A stretch of 64,000 nt of DNA. It comes from Dendrophyllia cribrosa. Lineage: Eukaryota; Cnidaria; Anthozoa; Scleractinia; Dendrophylliidae. The stretch is taken from contig JAJLRJ010000013.1 in assembly GCA_024195265.1 (NCBI GenBank), forward strand, positions 7,883,075-7,947,074. The letters run 5' to 3'. The notes under the pieces are model-generated. The model saw nothing but the letters and a program-made list of their open reading frames with translations, did no database searches and was not told where the DNA came from. A program made the position numbers and the translations under genes. Positions 24,121 through 34,998 of this stretch are shown in pieces. Every line of letters begins with the position of its first letter. The stretch's first letter is position 1.

Positions 24121-24347
24121 CACGCATTGTTGCAACGGAAAATTAGACTGCTTAATTTATGAGATGCTACTTATTAAGAAGAAGCCAGCCTGAACACGCA
24201 ATCGGACTCCATCCGCGCGAAACTATTTGTTTAATCATACTTACCGTGCACATACACTTACAATACTAAATATGTTACCTATTGTTAAGTTTATCACTTT
24301 ACACCACATATACATGTATTAAGTCAGTTTGAATTTTTATTTTCTCA

Positions 24348-24380
24348 CTTGAAAATGATGTCATGGCGACATCGAAACGC
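24348..24380 (+). ncRNA. Hairpin motif TGAAAATG-stem-CGAAACG, copy b
   Basis: cttgaaaat is followed by a perfect 6-bp stem: gatgtc at 24357-24362 and gacatc at 24368-24373 with a 5-base loop, then gaaacg. This is the cleanest copy of the motif in the window. Confidence 0.55.
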
Positions 24381-24430
24381 TGTGTTAAACTTTTTTCGCT
24401 GATTTTCATTCTTAAATGTCTATCCAAATT

Positions 24431-25016
24431 TAATGTGATTCAAATTTGTTATCAGAGAAACAATAACAAAAGGGGTTATACAGACCGTGGTAATAGTAAA
24501 CGGAACCAAATTATAAAAATAATTCGGGTTTTTTTATCGTGTTAGAAGAGCACAATTCTAATTTCGTGTTGGTTGCCCTGTGCCTTGCATGCAGTAAAAT
24601 TTGATATTTTTTGGTGTCCGGTCTTCCAAATGGCCGCTCCTATTGTTTTTTCATGGGCTCATTTCCGCCGGAAATTCCTTCGAACGCGTCTCCATGATCT
24701 TCGATTACTGCTAGTTATTGGTCTAAATTGGGGTAAGTGAATGTTTAAAATATCTGTCAGCATGAAAATAGAAACTGTGTGACTAAATAGATACATATTT
24801 TGCTGAAGTATTTTAACTTATCGAACTTGTTCAGTTCAAAAAACAATTCACAAATTGAGATCACAGAAAAGATGTGCCAGTAGATTTGAGAGTTTCCATC
24901 CTGCTAAACTAGTTTGACAACTGATATTACAAAACCTGAAACATCCTTTTCTGAGAAGAATTTCAATTGAGCAACCAAGTAAAAAGAGGTTTACTAAACT
25001 GTAAATGATTTGTTTG
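24431..25016. other. No gene recognised
   Basis: Non-coding between the Penelope-like relic and the next foldback; no convincing exon or repeat structure. Confidence 0.5.
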
Positions 25017-25373
25017 AAGGTGGCTCCAAGTAGTTTTTTGAGGGTCACACTTCCCTTTTTGAATGCGCTTATACATAATCTTACTTTAGCTCAATGAATT
25101 TAGTGTGCTATACTGTGTAGATTATAGCGCATTTATTCGCTTATCGCGGGTAGCACCAAAATCGAAAGACAATTAGGAAAAACTGTTTTACGCCATATTT
25201 GTTTACCGTTGCTATGGAACACTGATTAGCATAAAAAGAGCATCGTTCAAAACTGTCACCCAAGCCTAACATATGGTATCAAATTCAGATTCATTGAGCT
25301 AAAGTAAGGATATGTATAAGCGCATTCAAAAAGGGAAGTGTGACCCCAAAAAAACTACTTAGAGCCCCCTTAA
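25017..25373. mobile_element. Foldback MITE, GGTGGCTCC family, copy 3
   Basis: Shares tgcgcttatacataatctta, gtttaccgttgctatgga and gcataaaaagagcatcg with the other two copies. The right end agccccc is followed by TTAA at 25370. Confidence 0.85.
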
Positions 25374-25439
25374 TTTCCCAACGTTATCTGATGTTCTTTG
25401 AAAGGGTAATGCGCGGTTTTTTCCTTTGGTCTGTATAAC

Positions 25440-25960
25440 AGGTCTACATTGTAGTTGTTGTTATTAAACAATGACTGACGTTTCGACACTTCCTGAGCGG
25501 AAGTCATTTTCAGAGCCATGTGAATTGGAAGTTGTTATTGGCTGTCGAGACTCAAGTTGGTGATTGGTGCATTGAGAGTTCTGTTCTGTTGAAAAGTCGT
25601 TTGTAGCTCTTCGCATAGGTTCAGTGGTGTTTGTTCTTAGTAAGTAAACCAACTTTCTGGAGTGGGTCGTTTGTAGTTGGTCCGTACTGTAGGTAACGCA
25701 TTTGGCAGTCTCAGTCAATTCTGTGATTTGTGTGTAAATTGTGTTCAGCCAGTCGTATGTTCAAATTTCTGGCAGTCGCAACATTTGATCCTTTGTATAC
25801 TGCTCCTTGTCTTTCGCTACAATAGGTTCGTCTTTGTCTTTCAGTTAACATTTGTTAGTTGTTGTCGAATTCACACGACTCTAAAGATGACTTCCACTCA
25901 GGTTGTAGAAACGTCATTCATTGTCAACAACAACAGTTCTTTTTTTTTTTTTTTTCAGAA
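25440..25960. mobile_element. Pair of Penelope-like termini in inverted orientation
   Basis: The left arm (25440-25520) contains, on the minus strand, ctgaaaatgacttccgctca ... gtcgaaacgtcagtcattg. The right arm (25860-25940, plus) has the diverged match aaagatgacttccactcagg ... agaaacgtcattcattgtc. The words between also pair (actcaagttgg / gtttgtagttggt regions are weaker). No coding part remains, so assignment rests on the shared terminal motif. Confidence 0.55.
25479..25513 (-). ncRNA. Hairpin motif TGAAAATG-stem-CGAAACG, copy c
   Basis: Minus strand: ctgaaaatg, stem acttcc / ggaagt (25499-25504 and 25488-25493) with a 5-base loop, then gtcgaaacg. It matches the arrangement at 24348-24380 although the stem sequence differs. 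Confidence 0.55.
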
Positions 25961-26299
25961 CTACACAAATTAATCCGGACGATTACACTCGACAAACTTT
26001 TGATACTCTTGGGTTTAGCCATTTATATGTGTACAAAGTTTGTGATCATCGAAAATACTGTTTTCCTTAACCAGACATCAGGGCTTTATAAAGTAAGCTC
26101 CTAAACATACGTACGATCGACAAGAGAACACAGGCACTCAATCCCACGAAAAAGCTTCCTAAATTAATAAAGCTTTGGCATGGGCGACTAAGAAAAATGT
26201 TTTCGTAGATAAAAGAAATAACGCAACTTGAATACCTTCGATCTTCTGTCAATCAGTTGATGTAGAGAACGTGTGAATAATTGTAAGGATGCACTGACA

Positions 26300-26660
26300 G
26301 GCTACATGTGTATTTAAATATATATTTCCAATTGATTTCATTTTTAACACAATGCCAGACTTTAGTTTAATTGAATAAAGTTTTGCTTATAAATTAATAG
26401 AAATAATTTTGAATAGAAAAGGTATTTTATAACAGGCAATTTGACGTGTCCATTTTCATTCCAGCAAAAGATCGAATTGTGCACTAACCCAATTTATCAA
26501 ACACGTTTTAAATGACAGTTTACTAAGTTTGGAGCAAAAGTGATTCAATTTAGAAAATTCAACAGACAATTACTTGGCTCCATTTTTAACACAATGCCAG
26601 ACTTTGGTTATATGAAAAATGATTGAATAAAAATTTGCCTCTCTAAATTAACTGAAATGT
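26300..26660 (+). repeat. Direct repeat pair
   Basis: tttaacacaatgccagactt occurs at about 26342 and 26586, each followed by a similar gattgaataaa-type stretch. Between them lie units related to 20860-21250. Confidence 0.65.
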
Positions 26661-28781
26661 TTTTAATCTTGGTTCTGGAAAACTCGCGAATTTGTGGACA
26701 AAATACAACCTTTCATTTTGAGCATCTAGTTCATACCGAATCGTACTTCGTTTCAAAGTATAAAATTACCGAGGAAAAAACGAGACAATATTTGGAAAAG
26801 TAAGTTTTTTATAACAACCAAATGTGACCATGCATGCAAACAAACAATTCGACGTACATCCAAATAAGGAATTTGCAGTTGCATGATAAGCTGTCAGAGC
26901 CACCTTAAAAATACAAACACCCACCACATCAACTGAGATTATAACTGTAACGATTTTATACCTACACGCTAAGCGATCGACCAATCAAAATCGTATTTCC
27001 TTTGTAAGTGAAGTTTTGTAAGCAATAATTACACTTTGACATTTGTTTTGCGTAATGATATGTCACCGAAACAAAAAACAAGCCGTAAACGGAATCGTTA
27101 AATAATCAACCGTATAAATCAAACGATCGCTCAACGTCCAAATGGTGGTTGAGATTAAAATTGTGAGACATTCCTCCCATTGCAATACCCGGCTAATGTA
27201 TGCTGTTTTGACAGTTCAGACATTTAGCATCCAATACACGATTCAGCAAAATGAATAAACTTCAATATCCCCCCGGTTCTTCACGTCAATTTGATGAGTA
27301 GATTCAGTCCATTAGCAGTCCCATCCGAATTCGCTCTTCCTCAGAATCAATACATTTAATACTAATACAAACTAAAGTATTTACCTATGTTCAGCCACCA
27401 TTTGTACAAAAAATATATGAACTAAACAAAGTTCTTATCTTTGAAGAGATCCCTCCTGATTCGTCCATTCCTGTTAGTCCATTCCAGTTAGTGCATTCCA
27501 GTTTGTCCTCTTTAATTGTTTCTTCAGTCCTCCATGTTCTTGACTACTCTTTGAAGTTCCTGGAAAAAACAAATGAACGATTGATATAAGACTGTATAAG
27601 ATAAAATGTTTAATTTATATTATTTTACGGACCAAGGTTGAATTTTAGGTGCCTTAGACTTGGTTTTAATCACTGAACAGTTAATGGTATACAATGAAAG
27701 AATCGAATAAACGATATCTAACAGGAATTTTAAAATCATTTTTCAACATTTGTTTCAAGGTCTCAGCTGCTTAATTTAAACTATAAAATGTCCTCAGATA
27801 CGTTTTTGAAAGACAACTCCCCGGCTTATTGCAAGACAAACGCAAAGACATCGTAAGATGAAGAGAAGCTCAACGCACGCGTTCACTTCAGCGAGAAAAA
27901 AATTATACTCTTTTACTGAACAACTGTAAATTTTTGCGAAGTGATCCTTACCTTCAGTTGCAGTTGTAGGCGGGAACCTTTTCCTTGTCGGTACGTCTTC
28001 CCGAAGTTTTCCAAGTTGCCTCCAGAGCGCCAAAAAGTTTTACAACTTGCGAGACATAATCACACAGACACGACCTGCTTCATTTGCGGCGAGGGCTACG
28101 ATTTTTTCTTGAATATTAATTAGAAATTTGAGCCAATCAAGTCAATCGCTGACAAATACATCAAAGATTTTGGAGTAAACAACGTTTGCACGCTTTCCCG
28201 TGATTAAAGCACAAATCAATAAAGAAAAGCACGTGATAAAGTTTGCATTCAACAAGATATTTTTTTTAATAAGGACTGGTACCATGCGAGAGAAGAACGT
28301 CATCTTTTTGTGCATTTTGGACGCAGAGCGCCTTTTTTCGAATTAACCTAGCGCGTTTCAATTTGTAATCTGGAAGGAGGGAATTTTTATTAACCCTAGA
28401 GCATACGAGAAACGGGGGGGGGGGGGGGGGGAAGGCCATCCCTCTCAAGTTTTTTTAAAATTTATTTAGCGGCTTTAAATTTGGGATGCATTTTTTCGTA
28501 CGACACGTAATGTGGCCACGACAGCCAATTTTTAAAATGCATGCCGTGTTATTTTATTATCATTTTTTTTTCCATTTCTTGTGGTAAGTTTCTTTGCTTC
28601 AGTCTGAACGTTTCCAGTCTATTGATTTAAAATTAATTTTGTATCCATATAGAGCTGATTTTCTGGAAATTAAAATACCCAGCATAGCGGATTCAAGATG
28701 TAGGTCCACAAATAAATGACGTCATATAACGTCATTATCGACACATGACGGATTTATCCTGTAAAGTACACAATGGGCTAC
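26661..28781. other. Mostly unassigned; possible minus-strand exons
   Basis: No protein family is recognised. On the minus strand a good donor (ctgaag then gtaagg) ends at 27949, and an acceptor (gttttttccag) lies before 27562, followed by a short open stretch. These could be exons downstream of the signal-peptide exon at 28782-28907, but phases do not join convincingly. A run of about 20 G occurs at 28413-28433. Confidence 0.35.
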
Positions 28782-28907
28782 CTTTTTAAGATAGAGAAAC
28801 AGAGAAAAACCCAGTTCACAGTTCGCAAGGGCAGCAGCGCCCTCGACCTTCAAAACTAAAGAACAATACAGCAAAACAAAACAAAACACCGCTATACATC
28901 CTTTCAT
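28782..28907 (-). CDS. Signal-peptide exon, paralogue of the 30033-30784 gene
   Basis: The ATG at 28907 starts M-K-G-x-I-x-V-x-C-F-V-L-L, closely matching the first exon at 30680-30784. The hydrophobic run and the following V-E-G cleavage region are conserved, then the sequences diverge. A phase-0 donor (aaaaag then gtagcc) ends the exon after 42 codons, the same phase as in the other gene. The upstream sequence (agctgtcgccagctgc on the plus strand near 28967) is also shared. Matching downstream exons were not found, so this is either a diverged gene or a partial copy. Confidence 0.5.
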
Positions 28908-29169
28908 CTTGATGCTTTTAGGATTTTGAACAAACTGAGTTCTTCTCTGCTTAAAACGGTCCAAAAAGCTGTCGCCAGCTGCCGGTTCATTAAATTTTGG
29001 ATGATTAAATTTAACTTAAAAACTAACTTAAAATTAGTCTGTAAAAAGTTAGTCGTTTTAAATAAATGTTGGAAAAATTGATTGTTTGGAAAAATTGCAT
29101 TATTTGGAAAGGTTAGAATTTAAACACTTATTTTTTTTTTCTAAGAAGCATTATAAAGTTAAAACAATC

Positions 29170-29345
29170 ATAGTGAGCAAAGCTGATACTACGTAGAACA
29201 ATTAACGCGACAACGACACGATAGAGCCCAAACTGAAAGCCAAAATGCAACCGTGGACAGCTGTTTGCATTTTGGCTTTCAGTTTGGGCTCTATCATGTC
29301 GTTGTCGCGTTAATTGTTCTACGTAGTATCAGCTTTGCTCACTAT
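29170..29345. repeat. Near-perfect long hairpin, 81-bp arms
   Basis: Left arm 29170-29250 and right arm 29265-29345 are reverse complements with one mismatch, separated by 14 bases. The arms contain gatactacgtagaacaatta and ctgaaagccaaaatgcaa. There is no sign of coding and no terminal match to the MITE families here. The very low divergence between arms means it is young or maintained. Confidence 0.9.
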
Positions 29346-30032
29346 GTTTGTATCACTATTTTTGGCTGATCAGATCTTCTATAGATCCTACGTATTCCAG
29401 CAGCATTTTCGTTCGCGGTCCTTTGCTCCTTGTTCTATTATAAAGTTGTTTGAGCCTTTAAACCATCCAGGCAGGTTTTTTTTTAACGAAACCAGATTTT
29501 TTCAGGTGATGCTTTTCTAACTAAGAAAGAGGGAAACGTAACTTGTTGTCTATTTCCAGTTTTAGTCACGTAAAAAATGCTTAAGTGATGATGATTAGGA
29601 AAGGATCGAAGAAGGATGCTTGGGACTGGGGAGGTTTTGGAAAGATTTATGAAGACCGAATATGGGCATGAGTTAGTAGCGCGACGCTCCAATAAAACTA
29701 GGTTTTTTTTTCAATACCAAGCAATATTTGTGAACGCAAAACAACACTGAGATCATTTTAGCCTGATCTAATATATCTGGGTTTTTTTCAAGATAGATTC
29801 AGGGGTGATGTACAAAAGCTCAATTGAACAGGACTATCCATGGTAGAATCGGGAAAAACGTATATACAATGACTTGATTTTGCTGCTCAAAATACAAAGG
29901 CCAGTTCAACATGTCGTTCTCCTGTAAATTTATTTCCTTTCAATTTTCAATTTACACTGAATATTTAACTTAAAGTCAATAAACATCTTTAGATTTAAAT
30001 GTCGTCTCTTCGAGTTGTTTCTCGAGCGTTGT

Positions 30033-30784
30033 TTACACCTGAAGATTTTTCTCGCAATCCAGCTCGCGTGCCATTAGGCATATGTTTCTCCTATATAGCG
30101 GTTGCTTCCCCTGAAGAACAAAAAGAACGAAACACAAACATTTTAAGACGAAGTTAAAATAGCTTTGTCACCCATTTTTCCGACAGGAAAATTAATTGCA
30201 ATTTTTTTTTTAATTTTTAGTAAAAACCTCTTCCTTTTTTATATTTTGCTGTAAAAATCGAGTGGTTCTTATATAAAACTACTTCTCTTTTTTGATATTT
30301 GTAAACTTTGCTTCTTTTTCTTCTTTAAAACGGATTTGGTGTTCTTGGAAGAAAAACAGTTTAAATGCATTGCTGAGGTCTTCTTCTCAATTTACCTGCA
30401 CTATTCGTTTACCACTCGTCATTTCAGATCCTGCGGTGTCTTCAAACTTCTTACCTTTCTAGAAAATAATAAAAAGAAATGGTCTGTTTAGTAAACGATT
30501 TACCACATGACGTGAGTTAAATAGTTTAAGTTCCGCATGGGGAGGGAAGGTTCAGACGGATAATCAAAGACATTTCGTGCACAGCAGAGAGCTGGTTCTG
30601 ACTGAAAGCAGAATATTGAAAAGAATAAATATCATTCACACTACATACAACCACCAAAGTCATCGAACTGTCAATTTACCGTGTTACAACCTTTACAGTT
30701 CTCAATGGCAAAACCACCCTCGACCTCCAAAACTAAAGAACAAAACAGCAAAACAAAGCAAAGCACCGTTATACGTCCTTTCAT
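30033..30784 (-). CDS. Small secreted cysteine-containing peptide precursor (81 aa)
   Basis: Exons on the minus strand: 30784-30680 (ATG, 35 codons), 30458-30396 (21 codons) and 30110-30033 (25 codons plus TAA). All junctions are phase 0 with good sites: donors gtaaat twice, acceptors ttattattttctag and ttttgttcttcag. Residues 1-23 are a typical signal peptide (basic start, LCFVLLFCSLVL core, cleavage likely after VEG). The predicted mature part has four cysteines, C30-x-x-C33 and C67-x7-C75, so two disulfides are possible. It carries a G-K-R at 51-53 and R-R at 63-64 that could be processing sites. I do not recognise the family; a neuropeptide-like, venom-like or defence peptide are all possible. 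A related first exon lies 1.9 kb away on the same strand. Confidence 0.6.
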
Positions 30785-31150
30785 CCTGATGATTTTAGAA
30801 TTGTAAACAAACTGAGTTCTTTCACGGCTTAAAATGGGCCAAAAAGCTGTCGCCAGCTGCTGGTTAATCAGCTTTTTGATGATTAATTTTAATTTAACTA
30901 GAAATACGTGTCTCGCAGAACCTCGCGAAGCTCGGGGGAGGGTGCACCGCGAGTCGAAACTCTTGACTTGCGTATGAGGCTTTTCGCCATTCCACTTAAT
31001 TCGTCTTCTTTGCAACCAAAAACGTTGGTAAAAGGTCCTTTCGATGGTTTGCGTACCGTTTAACGTCCGCCATCTTTGTTTACCATGCTCCTATATAGGC
31101 TTACATGAAGTAGTACCACATTGTTGTCTGAGGTAACTGCAGGACACCAT

Positions 31151-31152
<2 letters not shown>

Positions 31153-31184
<32 letters not shown>
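31153..31184. repeat. (AT)n microsatellite
   Basis: About 16 uninterrupted AT units. The flanking 30905-31270 stretch contains CpG-rich scraps (cgaggttctgcgag-type words) but no gene; 31271-31790 shows nothing recognisable. Confidence 0.9.
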
Positions 31185-31192
<8 letters not shown>

Positions 31193-31835
31193 TTATAAAT
31201 ATATTTTTCGCTCGAATTCGCGCGGCTTAGTTCCCGAGGCACGACAAATTTATGAACCTCGCTTCGCGAGGAAAAAGCTAACTTAAAATCAGTCTGTTAA
31301 ACTGGAAACCTGTAACGTTTTAATCGCGTTTTTAACTTTTTCAAACTAGACCAGCTTTATTTTAAACAAACCAAATGTTTTCAGGTGTTGATTTTCTAAC
31401 TAAAATGTAATTTTTTTTTCAGAAAAGCAAATACCACGAAAAATCCGGCTTTTCGTCGCCGTTATTCAATTCCTTTTTTTAATCAATGAAATTCGTTTTT
31501 GCCACACAAAAAAGAACAACTTGTTAACACTAAGGAAAAAATAAGCAGCTAGAAAATAGATATTCATTGCTGAAAGTACACCTGCTTACAGTGTGAACAC
31601 AGTTATTCATCAGTACAAAGTGATGGTAGAAAAGTTAAAGGCCCAAATGTGGAAATATATACCGGTAAAACTTTGAAAAATATGGACAATAAAAATACGT
31701 ACAATAAAAGACAAAGAACTAGAACTACAAAATGCTAATTAAAAAAAAGAAACTGGAAAAATGCTAAGTAAAAACGAGTCACTGTTTTAATAAAACAAGA
31801 GGCTCCAAGCATCCTATACTCATGCGCATGAGACT

Positions 31836-31893
31836 CTAAAGGCCTGGCTAAACTAGGAAATATTGTTGCAGAAACAGTTTAGCCAGGCCTTAA
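31836..31893. repeat. Short hairpin aaggcctggctaaact
   Basis: aaggcctggctaaact pairs with agtttagccaggcctt around a loop of about 25 bases. The right end is TTAA. It immediately precedes a TTAA-flanked MITE. Confidence 0.75.
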
Positions 31894-31916
31894 GACACAT
31901 GATTAAGGGGATAGTA

Positions 31917-32131
31917 TCACGAGGTCGAAACTTGAAAACGTCGGCCCATTTTTCAAGTTTGATTCCGCAAATTCAAAAAGGCCGTCGAGAAGTGGAGGTA
32001 TTTGTTGAATCAAAAAATCCGTTTTGATAGCCAAAAGAAAGAAAAAAATCACTTTTAACAGTGATATGTCCAAAATTCCGGTGCGAGAATAGTGAACTGT
32101 GCCGCGCGTGGAACCTCGTGATACTATCCCT
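31917..32131. mobile_element. TTAA-flanked MITE, copy 2 of the 17867 family
   Basis: Flanked by TTAA at 31913-31916 and 32132-32135 and nearly identical to 17867-18091 across its whole length. The right-hand TTAA is shared with the next element. Confidence 0.9.
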
Positions 32132-32135
32132 TTAA

Positions 32136-32481
32136 GGTGGGACTTAACCTAAACGTCATTTTTCCGCCACTTGACATGGCTTTAATGGGAATATCTCGTT
32201 CACGTTTCAAGCAATGCAAAAGCTCTATGCTCATCCCATGAATCTATGTTAAATTGTAAATTTTGGGGTGATTTTTTGGTAAGTTTGGGAGGAAATAGTT
32301 TTTCTCAAAGGATTGGTAAAATTAAAAGAAATAAGAAATATTGAAGATTTAGTGAAGTTTTAAAATTAGAATTTGTAGTTAATAATTAATAGATGGACAT
32401 CAAGTTAGTCCACTAGCAACCTTGGGTGCTCTTGCGTGGGTGTCAACTGTCATTTCATTCAAATTTAGGCTGAGTCCCGCC
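32136..32481. mobile_element. TTAA-flanked foldback, GGTGGGACT family, copy 1
   Basis: Starts ggtgggacttaacc directly after the TTAA that ends the preceding MITE, and ends gagtcccgcc before TTAA at 32482. The interior (cgccacttgacatggcttta, tctcgttcacgtttcaagca) matches 50574-50905 closely. 32486-33008 shows no gene. Confidence 0.85.
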
Positions 32482-33008
32482 TTAAAGCTACCAATTTTTC
32501 TGTACTTGTTTTAAATAATTAATTTATTGATTCCCGATCAAATACACACTCGTCTATTACTTCCCAAACCGTGAATTATTTCTGTTACATTTGAAAAGAC
32601 TACTTTTAAAAGCAATGAAATCAGTAAAAATCGACATGAATACGACACGCATTCCACAGTCCATAATCCACTGAAGTCCAGTCCCGAAGTCCAAATTTTT
32701 TAAAAATCCGATGGGCTGCTTTTCCGTGAGTTTCTATTGTTCTATCTTTAAAAAAAAGTCTTGAAATTACTCACCACAGGCAGCGAGGACTGACACAGGC
32801 ATTCGAGATCCGACACAGGCATTGTAATGAATCGGCAGTAAAATGTGGAATCAATTGACAATATGCTTACGAGAGCGAGAGATCAATGTTTGGCATTTTT
32901 GCCTTTGAAGAGCTCTGATTAAAAATAGCTATTATTTCTACAGAATGCGACAAATTCGGGGTCAAGTTGTATGATGTGTGTAAAAGAAACGTTCACCTCG
33001 ATGGTAGA

Positions 33009-33298
33009 AGGTTAGCATTAGATCCCATCCGCCTAAACCACCTCGGACACCTAATTGAGAGTTTCAGTTGAGGTTGGGGTTAGCAGTTTATAAAGTTGAA
33101 TTTAGGCCTAAACAACACGAGAAGCTAGGTGGTACCCTGGTACTGTAGGCTATAAGGCCTAAGCCTAGCTGAGGTCACAGGTTCAATCCTGAGTGAAAAA
33201 AAAAATATTGAAAATAAAATTCTGAGTGTCGACATTACGTTATATAATTCCCAATAAGTGTCCGAGGTGGTCTAGGCGAATGGGATCTAATGCTGACC
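33009..33298. mobile_element. Foldback with tRNA-like B box
   Basis: The left ggttagcattagatcccatc and accacctcggacac pair with the complement ending at 33298. The core has cacaggttcaatcctgagtg, a good B-box-like word, but only a weak A-box candidate. It directly abuts the next element. Confidence 0.7.
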
Positions 33299-34998
33299 GG
33301 ACAAGGCTGCCATAATACTCCAAGATCAGAATCGTAAAGTATTTTGTCACGTGTCACACAATGAAATGGTGTTTTCAGAGGTTATTTCCAGTGATTGGCA
33401 GCCGTGTTTGTTTTCAGAGGTTATTTCCAGTGATTGGTAGCCATGTTTGTTTTCAGAGGTTATTTCCAGTGATTGGCAGCCGTGTTTGTTTTCAGAGGTT
33501 ATTTCCAGTGATTGGTAGCCGTGTTTGTTTTCAGAGGTTATTTCCAGTGATTGGCAGCCGTGTTTGTTTTCAGAGGTTATTTTCAGTGATTGGTAGCCAT
33601 GTTTGTTTTCAGAGGTTATTTCCAGTGATTGGCAGCCGTGTTTGTTTTCAGAGGTTATTTCCAGTGATTGGTAGCCATGTTTGTTTTCAGAGGTTATTTC
33701 CAGTGATTGGTAGCCATGTTTGTTTTCAGAGGTTATTTCCAGTGATTGGTAGCCATGTTTGTTTTCAGAGGTTATTTCCAGTGATTGGTAGCCATGTTTG
33801 TTTTCAGAGGTTATTTCCAGTGATTGGTAGCCATGTTTGTTTTCAGAGGTTATTTCCAGTGATTGGTAGCCATGTTTGTTTTCAGAGGTTATTTCCAGTG
33901 ATTGGTAGCCATGTTTGTTTTCAGAGGTTATTTCCAGTGATTGGTAGCCATGTTTGTTTTCAGAGGTTATTTCCAGTGATTGGTAGCCATGTTTGTTTTC
34001 AGAGGTTATTTCCAGTGATTGGCAGCCGTGTTTGTTTTCAGAGGTTATTTCCAGTGATTGGTAGCCGTGTTTGTTTTCAGAGGATATTTCCAGTGATTGG
34101 TAGCCATGTTTGTTTTCAGAGGTTATTTCCAGTGATTGGTAGCCATGTTTGTTTTCAGAGGTTATTTCCAGTGATTGTTAGTCGTGTTTGTTTTCAGAGG
34201 TTATTTCCAGTGATTGGTAGCCATGTTTGTTTTCAGAGGTTATTTCCAGTGATTGGTAGCCGTGTTTGTTTTCAGAGGTTATTTCCATTGATTGGTAGCC
34301 ATGTTTGTTTTCAGAGGTTATTTCCAGTGATTGGTAGCCATGTTTGTTTTCAGAGGTTATTTCCAGTGATTGTTAGTCGTGTTTGTTTTCAGAGGTTATT
34401 TCCAGTGATTGGCAGCCGTGTTTGTTTTCAGAGGTTATTTCCAGTGATTGGTAGCCGTGTTTGTTTTCAGAGGTTATTTCCAGTGATTGGTAGCCGCGTT
34501 TGTTTTCACAGGTTATTTCCAGTGATTGGTAGCCATGTTTGTTTTCAGAGGTTATTTCCAGTGATTGGTAGCCATGTTTGTTTTCAGAGGTTATTTCCAG
34601 TGATTGGTAGCCATGTTTGTTTTCACAGGTTATTTCCAGTGATTGGTAGCCGTGTTTGTTTTCAGAGGTTATTTCTAGTGATTGGTAGCCGTGTTTGTTT
34701 TCAGAGGTTATTTCCAGTGATTGGTAGCCATGTTTGTTTTCAGAGGTTATTTCTAGTGATTGGTAGCCGTGTTTGTTTTCAGAGGTTATTTCCAGTGATT
34801 GGTAGCCGTGTTTGTTTTCAGAGGTTATTTCTAGTGATTGGTAGCCGTGTTTGTTTTCAGAGGTTATTTCCAGTGATTGGCAGCCGTGTTTGTTTTCTGG
34901 TAATCTAAAACCGTTGTTTAAATGAAACGAAGACATTTCATCATGTGTCACGTGACAAAATACGCCAGGATTCTTGGAGTATTTTGGCAGCCGTGTCC
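33299..34998. mobile_element. Terminal-inverted-repeat element containing a minisatellite
   Basis: The left end ggacaaggctgccataatac, with actccaag and tattttgtcacgtg further in, pairs with the right end ttggcagccgtgtcc. Arms are about 65 bases with moderate divergence. The interior is almost wholly the 39-bp array. Elements of this build are known in other invertebrates as minisatellite-bearing MITEs. Confidence 0.8.
33371..34905. repeat. 39-bp tandem array, about 39 units
   Basis: The unit reads tgtttgttttcagaggttat followed by ttccagtgattggtagcca, with variants mostly at the tagcca/cagccg positions. Since 39 is divisible by three, both strands stay open for long stretches (515 codons plus, about 244 minus), but the frames only reflect the repeat and I do not call a gene. 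On the minus strand nearly every unit carries taccaatcac, an NF-Y (CCAAT-box) type word. Confidence 0.95.

Larger units (their letters stand above)
23640..24430. mobile_element. Penelope-like retroelement relic, two 3' ends head to head
   Basis: A foldback whose arms (about 23640-23965 and 24130-24430) are the 3' part of the same element in opposite orientation. The minus-strand copy (24120 to 23860) encodes the GIY-YIG endonuclease region found at the C terminus of Penelope-like elements. The plus-strand copy carries only the last part of the same coding region plus the 3' end. Inverted partial copies are characteristic of this class. Confidence 0.8.

Noticed and set aside
25479..25513. Intact hammerhead ribozyme
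   Set aside because: The GAAA side and helix II are present but the required CUGAUGA is CTGAAAATGA, and stem I and III partners could not be confirmed by eye.
27949..28033. First exon of a new minus-strand gene beginning at 28033
   Set aside because: There is no ATG at that point (the codon is TTG) and upstream frames are closed; only the donor site is good.
33361..34908. 515-codon plus-strand frame and 244-codon minus-strand frame
   Set aside because: Both come from the 39-bp repeat, whose length is a multiple of three; no family match, no unrelated sequence at the ends and no splice context.
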